Positions 24,600 through 33,092 of a DNA stretch of 64,000 bases are shown piece after piece (positions within the stretch are counted from its first letter, which is position 1; the number at the start of each line of letters is the position of its first letter). Under the pieces are notes generated by a model. The model was not told where the DNA came from. It did no database searches and saw only the letters and a list, made by a program, of their open reading frames with translations. This DNA is from Paenibacillus_E oryzisoli_A (GTDB lineage: Bacteria > Bacillota > Bacilli > Paenibacillales > NBRC-103111). The stretch spans positions 434,001-498,000 of the forward strand of contig NZ_JBCMUN010000005.1 in NCBI RefSeq assembly GCF_050467285.1. The letters are read 5' to 3'. The position numbers and the translations under genes were made by a program.

Positions 24600-24639
24600 G
24601 GCTTGTACTAGGAACTGGGAAGGCCCTCCGCTTGGGCAT

Positions 24640-24826
24640 CAAGCCTGCCAAAAAGCAGGAATTTGCCTCTTCCTCCGTCGGATTGGATGAGATGCCTGCG
24701 AATGCGCAGGCATTTTCGGCGAGAGCCCTCTTTTGGAGCTAATTCGGCCTAAAAACCTGCCTTATCGCAGGCATTTTGGTAAAAACGCTAATTTTTTGAA
24801 ATATGCCTGCCTATTCGCAGGCTTTT
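24640..24826. repeat. Four-palindrome intergenic element, copy 3
   Basis: Four copies of exact CCTGC-N6-GCAGG are centred at 24651.5, 24702.5, 24763.5 and 24813.5 (spacings 51, 61, 50). Loops caaaaa and gaatgc precede cttatc and ctattc, showing two units one way and two the other. The centre is homologous, inverted, to copy 1. The surrounding 24600-25028 region holds no gene I can support. Confidence 0.85.
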
Positions 24827-25030
24827 GCCTGATCTCCTGGGCAAGTACCTGATTAGCCAATCATGCCGCTGCGTAACACCCACGATGGATGGAACTTCGC
24901 GCGGCGACCGCTCGGCATCGAGCTATGTCCAGGGGAGTGACGCAATCGGCAGAAATCAAATTTGTCGTGTACAGCTCTCACTCTTAATCTGACGACATTG
25001 ACGAGCTCCCTCCCCCACCTTGACACCAAA

Positions 25031-25068
25031 AAAGGCGCGCACATCGCTCCCGCCATGTGCACGCCTTC
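25031..25068 (-). terminator. Terminator of the TIM-barrel/Gfo-Idh operon
   Basis: AAGGCGTGCACAT (minus strand) pairs with ATGTGCGCGCCTT with one mismatch, followed by TTTTGGTG, 11 bp after the stop at 25079. Confidence 0.85.
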
Positions 25069-25078
25069 CTTTAACCGC

Positions 25079-25951
25079 TTATTTATACTTCTTAATAAAC
25101 GCAATCGCCTTCGCAATGTCCGCTTCCGGCTGGTCGCCCACTTCCCGCTCAATCGTCAAGTAGCCCTTGTAGCCGATGTCCTGCAGCGCAGCAAAATACC
25201 GATCAAAATCGACGCCGCCCTCGCCAAGCGCCAGCTCGCGGTACGAGCTGCCCGCCGCCGCTTCCTCCGCAATCGCCTCATGGCTCATCGGCTTGTAGCC
25301 GAGCGCGCCGTACACCTCGCGCGGGTCGACTTCGCGCAGGCGAATGCCGTCCTTCACGTGCGTATGAACAATGTAATCGCGCAAGGTGTAGACGCCCTGC
25401 ACCGGATCGTCGCCGGTCACCATGACCATGTTCGCCGGGTCAAAATTGACGGACACGCCCTTGGTGGACAAATTGTCCAGGAAGCTTTTCAAATGGGCCG
25501 ACGTTTCCGGCCCCGTTTCCACCGCAAAGTACGCGCCCAGCTTGCTCGCGTACACGCCAAGCTCCTCGCATGCTTCGAGCATCGTCTGATAGACACCGTC
25601 GCTCTTCTCCTGCGGAACAACGCCAATGTGCGTCGTCACGACGTTCGTACCGAGCTCGACCGCAAGATCGAGAATGCGCTTCGACTTCTCGACTTTCGCC
25701 GCGTTCGCTTCGCGATCCTGGAAGCCATGGCCGCCGAGATCGCCGCACAGCGCCGAAATATGCAGTCCGAGCGATTCGATATACGCTTTCAGCTCTTTGC
25801 GCGCCTGCGGGGTCAAATTAGCCGGATCCATCTCGCCGGAAACCGCATAAATTTGCACGCCGTCAGCGCCCATCTCCTTGGCTTTGCGCAAGCCATCGCG
25901 CAGGCCAAGCTTCAAACTGTCTACCATAATGCCGATTGGATTCGAAATCAT
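25079..25951 (-). CDS. Sugar phosphate isomerase/epimerase-family TIM-barrel protein
   Basis: A 290-residue xylose-isomerase-like TIM barrel (AP endonuclease 2 superfamily). Metal-ligand candidates are Glu in YFAVETGPET, Asp in NFDPANMV, His in VHTHVKDG and Glu near the C-terminus in TIEREVG. Relatives include IolE, IolI and the eliminases/epimerases that act on 3-keto sugars. It is third in an operon Gfo/Idh-TIM-TIM (27-bp gap from the preceding gene) and probably acts on the oxidised product of the dehydrogenase. AGGAGA is well placed before the ATG. Confidence 0.88.
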   Translation of the reverse strand: MISNPIGIMVDSLKLGLRDGLRKAKEMGADGVQIYAVSGEMDPANLTPQARKELKAYIESLGLHISALCGDLGGHGFQDREANAAKVEKSKRILDLAVELGTNVVTTHIGVVPQEKSDGVYQTMLEACEELGVYASKLGAYFAVETGPETSAHLKSFLDNLSTKGVSVNFDPANMVMVTGDDPVQGVYTLRDYIVHTHVKDGIRLREVDPREVYGALGYKPMSHEAIAEEAAAGSSYRELALGEGGVDFDRYFAALQDIGYKGYLTIEREVGDQPEADIAKAIAFIKKYK

Positions 25952-25978
25952 CGCACTCTCTCCTTCTCCACTGTGAAA

Positions 25979-26839
25979 TTAGCCAAGCTCAGCCCAAATT
26001 CTGCGAATATTGTCCAGCCCGATGCGCGTGCCCGTTCTGCATTCTTCCATGCCTTCGAACTCCAGTGAGATGTAGCCGTCGTAGCCGGAGTCCTTCACCA
26101 AGCGCAGCACATCCGCCATCGGAATGTCGCCGTGCCCGGCAATGGCGCCGCGCAAATAGGTGCCATGCGTGGAGCGGAACCAGCCTTCACCGAGCGGACT
26201 GCCCGCAGGGCGAACGTAGAAATCCTTCACATGTACGATGGACGCGAACGGCAAATTGTTTTGTACGGCAGCGACAGGTTGCTCATCCACGCACAGGAAA
26301 TTGCCGATATCGAGCGTCGTCTTGAAATTGTCGCGGTCTACTGCATGAATCAGCGCCTGCACGCGATCGCTTTGCTGAATGAAGAACCCGTGATTCTCGA
26401 CAGAGGTCACGATGCCATACTGCAACGCGTAATCCGCGATCTGACGGCAAGCCTCCGCCAGCTTCGGCAACACTGCGTTGAAATTGCGGATGGACAAATC
26501 TTCGCTGCGCGCGACGTCGTGCCGCATTTTCTTGACGCCCAGCCGAGCGGCGATGTCGACTTCTTTTTTAACCCGCTCGATCTCCTGCAGGTAAGCCTCT
26601 TCCGTATCCGTCAAGAAATTTGCGCCGATCGCATAGTTCGAAATATCAAGCCCTCGCGAAGCCGCCTTCTCCCGAATCTGCTCCGGCAGCTCGGGACTTC
26701 CGATCAAATCAAAGCCAAGCGGCACGATCTCAACATGCTCGCCGCCTTGGTCCGCGATCCAGTCGATTACGTCCATAATCGTCATTTGTCCTGATTTTAA
26801 CGCTTGAAATAAACTGTATGAGCTAACGCCAAGCTTCAT
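25979..26839 (-). CDS. Second sugar phosphate isomerase/epimerase-family TIM-barrel protein
   Basis: 286 residues of the same superfamily as its neighbour but a clearly different subgroup. SVENHGF, KTTLDIGNFL, IVHVKDFYVRP and YISLEFEGMEE carry the expected Glu/Asp/His/Glu metal ligands. It lies between the Gfo/Idh gene (36-bp gap) and the other TIM-barrel gene, all on one strand with good ribosome sites and a single terminator. Paired different isomerases suggest two successive steps or a two-subunit enzyme. Confidence 0.88.
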   Translation of the reverse strand: MKLGVSSYSLFQALKSGQMTIMDVIDWIADQGGEHVEIVPLGFDLIGSPELPEQIREKAASRGLDISNYAIGANFLTDTEEAYLQEIERVKKEVDIAARLGVKKMRHDVARSEDLSIRNFNAVLPKLAEACRQIADYALQYGIVTSVENHGFFIQQSDRVQALIHAVDRDNFKTTLDIGNFLCVDEQPVAAVQNNLPFASIVHVKDFYVRPAGSPLGEGWFRSTHGTYLRGAIAGHGDIPMADVLRLVKDSGYDGYISLEFEGMEECRTGTRIGLDNIRRIWAELG

Positions 26840-26875
26840 GCGAAACTCTCCTTTTCTGTTCAGTGGATGGCTCCG

Positions 26876-27937
26876 CTACAGGCGGATTTCCTGTCCTTTC
26901 GCAGCCGATTCATAGATGCCGCAAAGGATTTTCATCATATTAATCCCATCTTCGACCGGGCTGATCGGCGTTTCGCCGGAAAGCACACACGAAACGAAAT
27001 GCGAGATTTCATTTTGGAACGCGCTGTTAATCTCAATGGATTTATTGTTCGTTTGCGGCGACACGTTCGTAATCGTATCCAGCACCTCGGTCACAAACGT
27101 CAGCTCCGGCTCCAGCTCCACGCCGCCTTTATCGCCGTACAGCTTCACGGAAATCTCGTCCTTTTTCGCATGCAGTGTAAAGCTGACGTCGATCATGAGC
27201 GACGCGCCATTCTCAAAGCGGATAAGCGCATTCGCCAAATCCTCCACCGTGTTGTGCTCGGCATCGTAATCCGCTGCTTTATAGAAATTCAAGTTCTTGA
27301 TGTTGGCGCGGTTGCCGAGCTGACGATACGTATTGCCGCTGACGGATACCGGCTTCGGTCTACCCATCAAATACCAGCACACGTCGATCACGTGGACGCC
27401 AATATCGATCAGCGGGCCGCCGCCGGAGCGCTCCACGTCCGAGAACCAGCCCCCGGGATTGCCGAGGCGGCGCAAGCAGGACGCTTTGGCATAATAAATA
27501 CTGCCGAGCTGACCGTTGTCAATAAAATGCTTCGCCAACTGCGCATTCGTATCGTAGCGGCGAACGAATCCGACTTGCAGCGTTTTGCCTGTTTCCTGCA
27601 CCGCCTGCCCAATTTGAAGCGCTTCCTCAACGGTTTTGCACAGCGGCTTTTCCACTAATACATGCTTGCCCGCGCGCAGCGCCGCGATGCTCAGCTCCGC
27701 ATGCGTGTTATTCCACGTGCAGATGCTGACCGCATCGATCTCCGGATTCGCCAGAAGCTCACGATAGTCTGTATAAATATGCGGAATGTTATACTTGGCC
27801 GCCTTGCCCTCCGCCCGCTCTCTGTTCAAATCGCACACGGCGAACAGCTCCGCCTGCTCTTCCTTCACATAAGACGCAAAATGCAAATCGGAAATGGAAC
27901 CTGCCCCAATCACGCCAATCTTCAGCTTGTTATTCAT
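26876..27937 (-). CDS. Gfo/Idh/MocA-family sugar dehydrogenase
   Basis: A 353-residue NAD(P)-dependent oxidoreductase: Rossmann motif VIGAGSISDLHFASY near residues 8-22, the family EKP motif in VLVEKPLCKT, and GGGPLIDIGVHVIDV for substrate binding. ATG at 27937 is preceded by AAGGAGG; the frame stays open to 27958 through that Shine-Dalgarno. It is the first gene of the operon with two TIM-barrel isomerases and divergent from phyH. In known pathways such dehydrogenases oxidise a glycoside or inositol to a keto form that a TIM-barrel partner rearranges or cleaves. Confidence 0.9.
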   Translation of the reverse strand: MNNKLKIGVIGAGSISDLHFASYVKEEQAELFAVCDLNRERAEGKAAKYNIPHIYTDYRELLANPEIDAVSICTWNNTHAELSIAALRAGKHVLVEKPLCKTVEEALQIGQAVQETGKTLQVGFVRRYDTNAQLAKHFIDNGQLGSIYYAKASCLRRLGNPGGWFSDVERSGGGPLIDIGVHVIDVCWYLMGRPKPVSVSGNTYRQLGNRANIKNLNFYKAADYDAEHNTVEDLANALIRFENGASLMIDVSFTLHAKKDEISVKLYGDKGGVELEPELTFVTEVLDTITNVSPQTNNKSIEINSAFQNEISHFVSCVLSGETPISPVEDGINMMKILCGIYESAAKGQEIRL

Positions 27938-28091
27938 CGGAAAGTGTGCCTCCTTCATTCATTTACTCTTCTAAGGTAGCACGTCCTCTCGGAGAGATGA
28001 ATACATAGAATACGCAGGTTCATGGACTATATATCTAAAAGCATTTTAAAACAATCGTTTTGTGCTATTCATAATCGATTTGAGATCTAAC

Positions 28092-28121
28092 TTGCATAGC
28101 TCGCAGCGCTTACAATATAAG
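28092..28121 (+). promoter_or_regulatory. Promoter of the first phyH-araC unit
   Basis: TTGCAT (28092-28097), an 18-bp spacer and TATAAG (28116-28121). Transcription would start near 28128, beyond the upstream ATG at 28123, which supports 28177 as the true start codon. Confidence 0.5.
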
Positions 28122-28176
28122 TATGAAACATAACGAAACGGCAGACAAACACACTGCCGACCTGGAGGGAATTGCG

Positions 28177-28947
28177 ATGATTACGAAAGGAAACCCATTC
28201 TCGCTCGACCAATATCAAAAAGAAGGCTACAGCGGCCCGATGCAAGGACTGACCCTGCAAGAAGCGGACACGTACTATCAGCATTTTTTCGATGTGCTGG
28301 AGCAGTCCAAATACGAGCCGGGTCCGACCAAAATGAATCTCTCGGCATGGCACCAACGCCATCACTGGGCGTACCAGCTCGCTACGCATCCGAGCATTGT
28401 CGGGGCGATGAAGCAAATTCTCGGCGACGACATCGTGCTGTGGGCGATGCATTTCTGGTATAAAGAGCCGAATAACGACAAGTTCATTCCATGGCATCAA
28501 GACATCAATTATTGGCCGATGGAGCCGGCGATCAATGCCACCGCCTGGGTCAGCCTCGGCTGGTCGATCCGGGAGAACGGCTGTCTGCGCGTCATTCCGG
28601 GCACGCACAAATCGATTGTCGAGCATGTATCTACCGGCACCAATGCCAGTGCATTTGAACAAGGCTTGCCGGCAGACGCGATCGACGAGTCCAAAGCGGT
28701 CGATTTGGAAATGTCCCCTGGACAAATTGCCTTTTTCAATGAAGCAACGTTCCACGGATCGGAGACGAACCGCTCCAACATTCCGCGCGTCGCGTTCTCT
28801 GTCCGCTATACGACGCCGGAAGTCAAGTTCAAGATGGACGAGTGGGGCGGCGATACGACCCGCATTCGCACTTATCTCGTCAGCGGCGAAGACAAATTTA
28901 AATTAAACGAGGGCATTCAAGGCATAGTGCCTGTACCTGAAAGTTAA
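28177..28947 (+). CDS. Phytanoyl-CoA dioxygenase (PhyH)-family protein, first copy
   Basis: A 256-residue Fe(II)/2-oxoglutarate-dependent oxygenase. The metal ligands are recognisable: His and Asp in IPWHQDINYWP and the distal His in NEATFHGSETNRS, followed by an Arg that would hold 2-oxoglutarate. The family hydroxylates diverse small molecules, and the substrate here is unknown. ATG at 28177 has GGAGGG well placed. It is divergent from the Gfo/Idh operon and followed 60 bp later by an AraC regulator, a pairing repeated at 62133-63777. Confidence 0.88.
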   Translation: MITKGNPFSLDQYQKEGYSGPMQGLTLQEADTYYQHFFDVLEQSKYEPGPTKMNLSAWHQRHHWAYQLATHPSIVGAMKQILGDDIVLWAMHFWYKEPNNDKFIPWHQDINYWPMEPAINATAWVSLGWSIRENGCLRVIPGTHKSIVEHVSTGTNASAFEQGLPADAIDESKAVDLEMSPGQIAFFNEATFHGSETNRSNIPRVAFSVRYTTPEVKFKMDEWGGDTTRIRTYLVSGEDKFKLNEGIQGIVPVPES

Positions 28948-29007
28948 GCAAACGTGCTACAATAATGGATATGCTCATTATTAGACCAAGTGCGAGGTGG
29001 CTGTTTC

Positions 29008-29838
29008 ATGAACTCTTTTCAACTGATGATAGAATCTCTGGCGATCCGATTTCTGCACATCATTCAATATCCGCTGGACTATCGCTGGGGGAGCAGCCGC
29101 CGCACGCTTCGTCATACCGTGCTTTGGTACGTTCATCGTGGGAGCTTTCACCTGGAAATAGGCGACACGGCCTATCGCTGCGCCGAAGGGCAGGTATGCA
29201 TCCTTCCGGCCGGCAGCCTCATCTCCTTCCGTGCTGTCTCCGATGAATTGCTGCTCACGAGCATCAACTTCGACGCGGAAGTGACGATGGTCAGCCACCG
29301 CAGCTGGGCGCAAGTGATCAACGCGCCTGTGCTGTTTGAAGGAACGTACCGCCACTTGGAACCGGTGCTGCAAGAAATGCTTCTGCACGCGGATAAATCA
29401 GCGCCATACGTGCACCTGCTGCAGCAGTCCGCGCTGCTGCGCATCCTGTATGAACTGCTGCACACCAGCACTGCCGGGGAATCTTTCTTCGCCTATACGC
29501 ATGCGGACACCCGCATCCATACGATCATTCACTTCCTGAATGCGCATCCGCACCGCATGCCAGAAATTAAAGAGCTTGCCGAGCTTGTGCAGCTTAGCGA
29601 ATCGCATCTTCGCAAGCTGTTTATCAAGCAAACCGGACAAGCTCCGCTTCATTTTGTACATAGCCTCAAAATCGAACAAGCGAAAAAGCAGCTGACGGCC
29701 AGCTCTAAACCCGTATCGCAAATCGCCTACGAGTTGGGCATCGACAACGCCAACTACTTCTCTCGTATGTTTCGTTTAAAAACCGGCCTCACCCCGTTGC
29801 AATACCGCCAGCAGTTCGGTCTGTGGCTGAACGATTAG
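29008..29838 (+). CDS. AraC-family regulator paired with PhyH, first copy
   Basis: A 276-residue regulator: N-terminal cupin domain (LEIGDTAYRCAEGQVCILPAGSLISF) and a C-terminal AraC DNA-binding domain (IKELAELVQLSESHLRKLFIKQTGQAPLHFVHSLKIEQAKKQL, then ISQIAYELGIDNANYFSRMFRL-like). ATG at 29008 has AGGTGG 7 nt upstream. It ends 6 bp from the convergent heparinase-like gene. It may control the upstream phyH and the divergent sugar operon. Confidence 0.9.
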   Translation: MNSFQLMIESLAIRFLHIIQYPLDYRWGSSRRTLRHTVLWYVHRGSFHLEIGDTAYRCAEGQVCILPAGSLISFRAVSDELLLTSINFDAEVTMVSHRSWAQVINAPVLFEGTYRHLEPVLQEMLLHADKSAPYVHLLQQSALLRILYELLHTSTAGESFFAYTHADTRIHTIIHFLNAHPHRMPEIKELAELVQLSESHLRKLFIKQTGQAPLHFVHSLKIEQAKKQLTASSKPVSQIAYELGIDNANYFSRMFRLKTGLTPLQYRQQFGLWLND

Positions 29839-29844
29839 CCGGTA

Positions 29845-31674
29845 CTAGCGCGCCGTCCCGCCGTTTTCCAACGTCATCGTAAAGCTCGATTGCTTCCCTG
29901 TCTCCGCCGCCGTCAAATCGATTAAAAAGACGCGCTCACATTCGTCGTGATGACCGGCATGCTCCTCCATGGAGATTGACGCCTTCAGCTTTGCGGCATC
30001 ATAGCGCAGCACGCGGCTTTTTCCCTCGGCTTCCAGCCGAATCTCCCCTTCTGCGGCAATGACCGGCTGCACAAGCGTGACAAAGCGTTCCGTAATCGCA
30101 GCCCCCGGCGTGCTGAACGTGAACGTATCCGTCAGGGTCAGCTTGCCTTCCACTTTATCCATCGCAAACTCCCGCTCCAAACTTTCCAGGCCATGAACCG
30201 TATACGCTTTACTGATGTCCAGCTTAAATCGGTCCTCGGTATCCGAAAGTGCGACGTTCAGCACTTGACCGGCATATGCCCGTCCCGCCTGTTGGAGCTC
30301 GCCGTTAATGATCGGCACGTTATGCCCCGCCGAGCTGTTGCATAGAATCGAATACCGCTCCGGTCCGAAATAGGCTTTCGTATATCGCCCCGATCCCAGA
30401 TCGTCAAGCCATCTCACGCCGTCCGCCAGCCAAATGAAGTTGCCAATATCGTTATGATTATGCGGCTCGTCATTATGACCGCCTTTCGCTGCAAAGCTGA
30501 CGGTCTGCTCGCCGGACTGCCATCTTGCGATCATCCACTGAGCTTCCGGCAGGAAGTCCGTGCCGAGCGCCATCCCTTCCCGCTCCCTCAGCAGCGGCTC
30601 ATTCAGCCAAGCCACGCTGCGTAGCGTCTTGGCATAACGTCCGCAATGGTCGATCGGCGCTGCCAAAGGCTCAAGGGCAGGTACCCGGATGTCTGCAAAC
30701 TGCTCGCCCAAGCGGCTGAAAATGCCCGGCTCCACGCCGCCGGTCCGCGAGCAGTCCGAGAAGTTCGCCACCTGATTCCCTTGCAGGAAGCAGCGCTGCG
30801 GAAACAGTGCAATGCGGCGAACTTTATCTGAAGTCTGCAGCAAATCCACCTTGCCGCCTGTCCGCTGCTTAAGCAGCTCCGAGAAGTAAACATAATAACC
30901 GAACCCGTAATACCAGTAATTCAAGCCTTCCAGGCAGGCGCCTTCATCGGTGAAGCCTTCCAGGAAGCACTCCATCGCATCCATCACCCGGGTCAAAATC
31001 GGCATCAGCACCTTGGAATCCGGAAGCAGGTAGATGGCGGCCATGCCCACGCTGCCGGCGCACACGGCCGACCAGTTAATGTCGCTCGTTTCCCACCAAT
31101 ACGCGCGTTTGACGCTCATATACGGAGTAACGACTCTGCGCATCGCTTCCCTGCGCGCACGGTTTACGACTTGCGGCTGCAGCCGGTCGCCAAGCAAATG
31201 GCACGTTTCGCTAAGCGCATGCGCCGTCTCGGCGGCGAAAAGGTCGATATGCTTGTCCTCTTCTCCTTCAAGGGCTGCATCATGGTTGCCCAGATGGGCC
31301 GGCAAACACCAGGTGAACTCGTCGCATATCGCCCAAATTGTATCTTCCAAGGCCGCAATATACGTATCTCCCTCATCTTGAAGCGCAGCGACAGCCAGCG
31401 AAGCCAAGCGGCGGCGGCGGTCGAAATACACGTGCTCAAATTCAATGCGCGTTCCCTGCGTACGATACAAATCAAATAAACGAAAAGGCAGTGCCTTAAT
31501 CGGCTTCGTGACATAACTGTCTGCAATCGGCAAAATCTCGTCGTAAACAGCGGCAAGCAGCGGGCTTGCGTCTCCCGCCTGACGATTAGAACGTTTCAAC
31601 TTTGCTTCTTGAAAAAGTGCAGCATGCTCCGCTTCATGAGCAAGCAGCGCTTGCAAGAATGATCGGCTGTTCAT
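29845..31674 (-). CDS. Heparinase II/III-family protein
   Basis: A 609-residue protein with an N-terminal (alpha/alpha) toroid (about 60-340) and a C-terminal beta-sandwich heparinase II/III domain from about 370. Typical patches are WWETSDINWSAVC, GFTDEGACLEGLNYWYYGFGYYV and GGHNDEPHNHNDIGNFIWLADG, with the His/Asp/Asn cluster of the family active site. No signal peptide is visible, so it would act inside the cell on oligosaccharides. Related lyases cleave uronic-acid-containing polymers. ATG at 31674 follows GAGGTG; two earlier starts lie within 9 nt. It converges with the araC gene. Confidence 0.88.
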   Translation of the reverse strand: MNSRSFLQALLAHEAEHAALFQEAKLKRSNRQAGDASPLLAAVYDEILPIADSYVTKPIKALPFRLFDLYRTQGTRIEFEHVYFDRRRRLASLAVAALQDEGDTYIAALEDTIWAICDEFTWCLPAHLGNHDAALEGEEDKHIDLFAAETAHALSETCHLLGDRLQPQVVNRARREAMRRVVTPYMSVKRAYWWETSDINWSAVCAGSVGMAAIYLLPDSKVLMPILTRVMDAMECFLEGFTDEGACLEGLNYWYYGFGYYVYFSELLKQRTGGKVDLLQTSDKVRRIALFPQRCFLQGNQVANFSDCSRTGGVEPGIFSRLGEQFADIRVPALEPLAAPIDHCGRYAKTLRSVAWLNEPLLREREGMALGTDFLPEAQWMIARWQSGEQTVSFAAKGGHNDEPHNHNDIGNFIWLADGVRWLDDLGSGRYTKAYFGPERYSILCNSSAGHNVPIINGELQQAGRAYAGQVLNVALSDTEDRFKLDISKAYTVHGLESLEREFAMDKVEGKLTLTDTFTFSTPGAAITERFVTLVQPVIAAEGEIRLEAEGKSRVLRYDAAKLKASISMEEHAGHHDECERVFLIDLTAAETGKQSSFTMTLENGGTAR

Positions 31675-31810
31675 GGGCATCACCTCGAAATTTTTTCAGT
31701 CCTCTCTTACTATAATCCGATTCCAAGGAATTCACTAGCGTTAATTTTGACACAAATGTACGCAATTTTAACTTCTATCCCCCCTGCCTGCTTTGGGTCA
31801 TAGTCGCCAT

Positions 31811-31857
31811 CAAAAAGAAAAGCCGAGCCTCACAAGCTACCTCGTGATCTCGGCTTT
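31811..31857 (-). terminator. Terminator of the Spo0E-like gene
   Basis: AAGCCGAG (31820-31827) pairs exactly with CTCGGCTT (31849-31856), with TTTTCTTTTTG following on the minus strand. Its presence 6 bp after the small ORF supports that ORF as a transcription unit. Confidence 0.85.
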
Positions 31858-31862
31858 GTTGC

Positions 31863-32030
31863 TTATGCAGTTCGAACGAGCGTTAATTCGTAATAGGCAT
31901 TTAACAGTTTATCCAGTTCAATTGAAAGTTTCAAAACAGTTTCAGACAAGAGTCCATAAACGCGATAGGCAAGATTCAGCTCGTTACGCTTTGCTTCAAT
32001 CTTTTGTTCCAAGTCACCCATTTGACCCAT
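31863..32030 (-). CDS. Spo0E-like sporulation regulatory protein
   Basis: A 55-residue protein, MGQMGDLEQKIEAKRNELN at its start. The C-terminal half contains LSIELDKLLNAYY (residues 34-46), matching the Spo0E-family signature S-x-E-L-D-x-L-I/L-x-x-Y. Spo0E-family proteins dephosphorylate phospho-Spo0A and delay sporulation, as a helical hairpin of about this size. AGGGA lies 5-6 nt before the ATG and a perfect terminator follows the stop. The upstream 32040-32200 is AT-rich and should hold the promoter. Confidence 0.85.
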   Translation of the reverse strand: MGQMGDLEQKIEAKRNELNLAYRVYGLLSETVLKLSIELDKLLNAYYELTLVRTA

Positions 32031-32201
32031 GTTGATCCCTCCGTATTTGAAATTTCCTTCCCGTGGATAAGTTAACCGTTATGTTGCCTATATCATAACT
32101 TAATATTGTTAAGAAAATATTAGCAAATGCTGAAAATTACCTATATTTGAAAATTTATTTAATGCCTGCAATTTTACCAACCGTTCACTACAACGCAGAT
32201 G

Positions 32202-33008
32202 TCAGGTTGACAATTGTACGACTGCGCCTCCAGGAATCTCGACAGCATCGCCTTCCGCGCTAATCCAGACGGAAGTGGCCGACGGATTGTGAACGATTCG
32301 GCTGTCCGCGGAGAAACGAAGCCTGCCAAGCGCCTGCATATACGCTGCAATCTCGGCATTGGTCGCATACCAGATGTCAGCTTTGCCTCCTACTTTTTCC
32401 CCGAAGTGATCGATAAGCTCCCAATTGTTGTCATTCTCGAATTCGTAGCTGTGGCCCCATACATAGAACAGTGCCATGCGGGTATGCCGCTGCTCAAGCT
32501 GGACAAACTTGTCTGCAAGCTCAACCATCATCTTGTGATGGCAAGTCGGGTGCCAGCGGAGAAAATCTTTCGGCATATGGAAGCCTTGATGACTTTCCAC
32601 GGTACGCGCATATTCGATGCCAAGCGTCGGCAGCATGGCGACGACTGCGTCGGAATGCGTGCCGAACGGATAGCTCATGCCGCGAACAGGATACCCGACA
32701 AGCGCCTCAAGCGCAGCACGGTCGTTCGAAATCTCATGAACGACCTGCTCCGCTGGCGATTGCTCCAGAAAAGGATGATCGATGGTGTGGGCCGATACCT
32801 CATGGCCTGCAAACAACGACTTGACTTCTGAAGCGGATATATAGCCTTCTTTACCTAAAAAACCGCTGTTCAAATGAAACGTTCCTTTCAGTCCGTATTC
32901 ATTGAACTTGTCAACTAATCGGCGATCGTGGATTCTTCCGTCGTCGAAGCTTAACGTCAGTGCTTTCGTCAGCCCGTTCGGAAACCGATCAAAGCGAATA
33001 CGCAGCAT
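32202..33008 (-). CDS. Polysaccharide deacetylase-family (CE4) protein
   Basis: A 268-residue NodB-homology enzyme. Motif 1 is SFDDGR (residues 20-25, Asp22-Asp23), motif 2 is HTIDH with metal ligands His74 and His78, and motif 3 is RGMSYPFG near residue 110. There is no signal peptide, so it should deacetylate oligosaccharides in the cytoplasm, unlike cell-wall deacetylases. A LacI-like TTGAAACGTTTTAA site lies upstream (33022-33035). It is a single gene downstream of the epimerase/aldolase pair. Confidence 0.88.
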   Translation of the reverse strand: MLRIRFDRFPNGLTKALTLSFDDGRIHDRRLVDKFNEYGLKGTFHLNSGFLGKEGYISASEVKSLFAGHEVSAHTIDHPFLEQSPAEQVVHEISNDRAALEALVGYPVRGMSYPFGTHSDAVVAMLPTLGIEYARTVESHQGFHMPKDFLRWHPTCHHKMMVELADKFVQLEQRHTRMALFYVWGHSYEFENDNNWELIDHFGEKVGGKADIWYATNAEIAAYMQALGRLRFSADSRIVHNPSATSVWISAEGDAVEIPGGAVVQLST

Positions 33009-33021
33009 GTAGATTGCCCCC

Positions 33022-33035
33022 TTGAAACGTTTTAA
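33022..33035 (-). promoter_or_regulatory. LacI-type operator upstream of the CE4 gene
   Basis: TTGAAACGTTTTAA is a near-palindrome with the CG core of LacI-family sites, 14 bp upstream of the start codon at 33008. It shares AAACGTTT with the lacI operators at 4763-4807. Confidence 0.45.
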
Positions 33036-33092
33036 GACCGATTCTCTCAGTCTACCAAAAATTTCATTTCAAGGGTAGCTGTTTGGGATAAA

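Noticed and set aside
24640..24826. Tandem rho-independent terminators for the lacZ-linked araC gene
   Set aside because: The stems are only 5 bp with no consistent T-tails, and the same layout occurs upstream of genes and between unrelated pairs.
28123..28176. Upstream ATG for the first phyH gene
   Set aside because: It lies directly behind the predicted -10 element, before the likely transcription start, and lacks a ribosome site; 28177 has GGAGGG.
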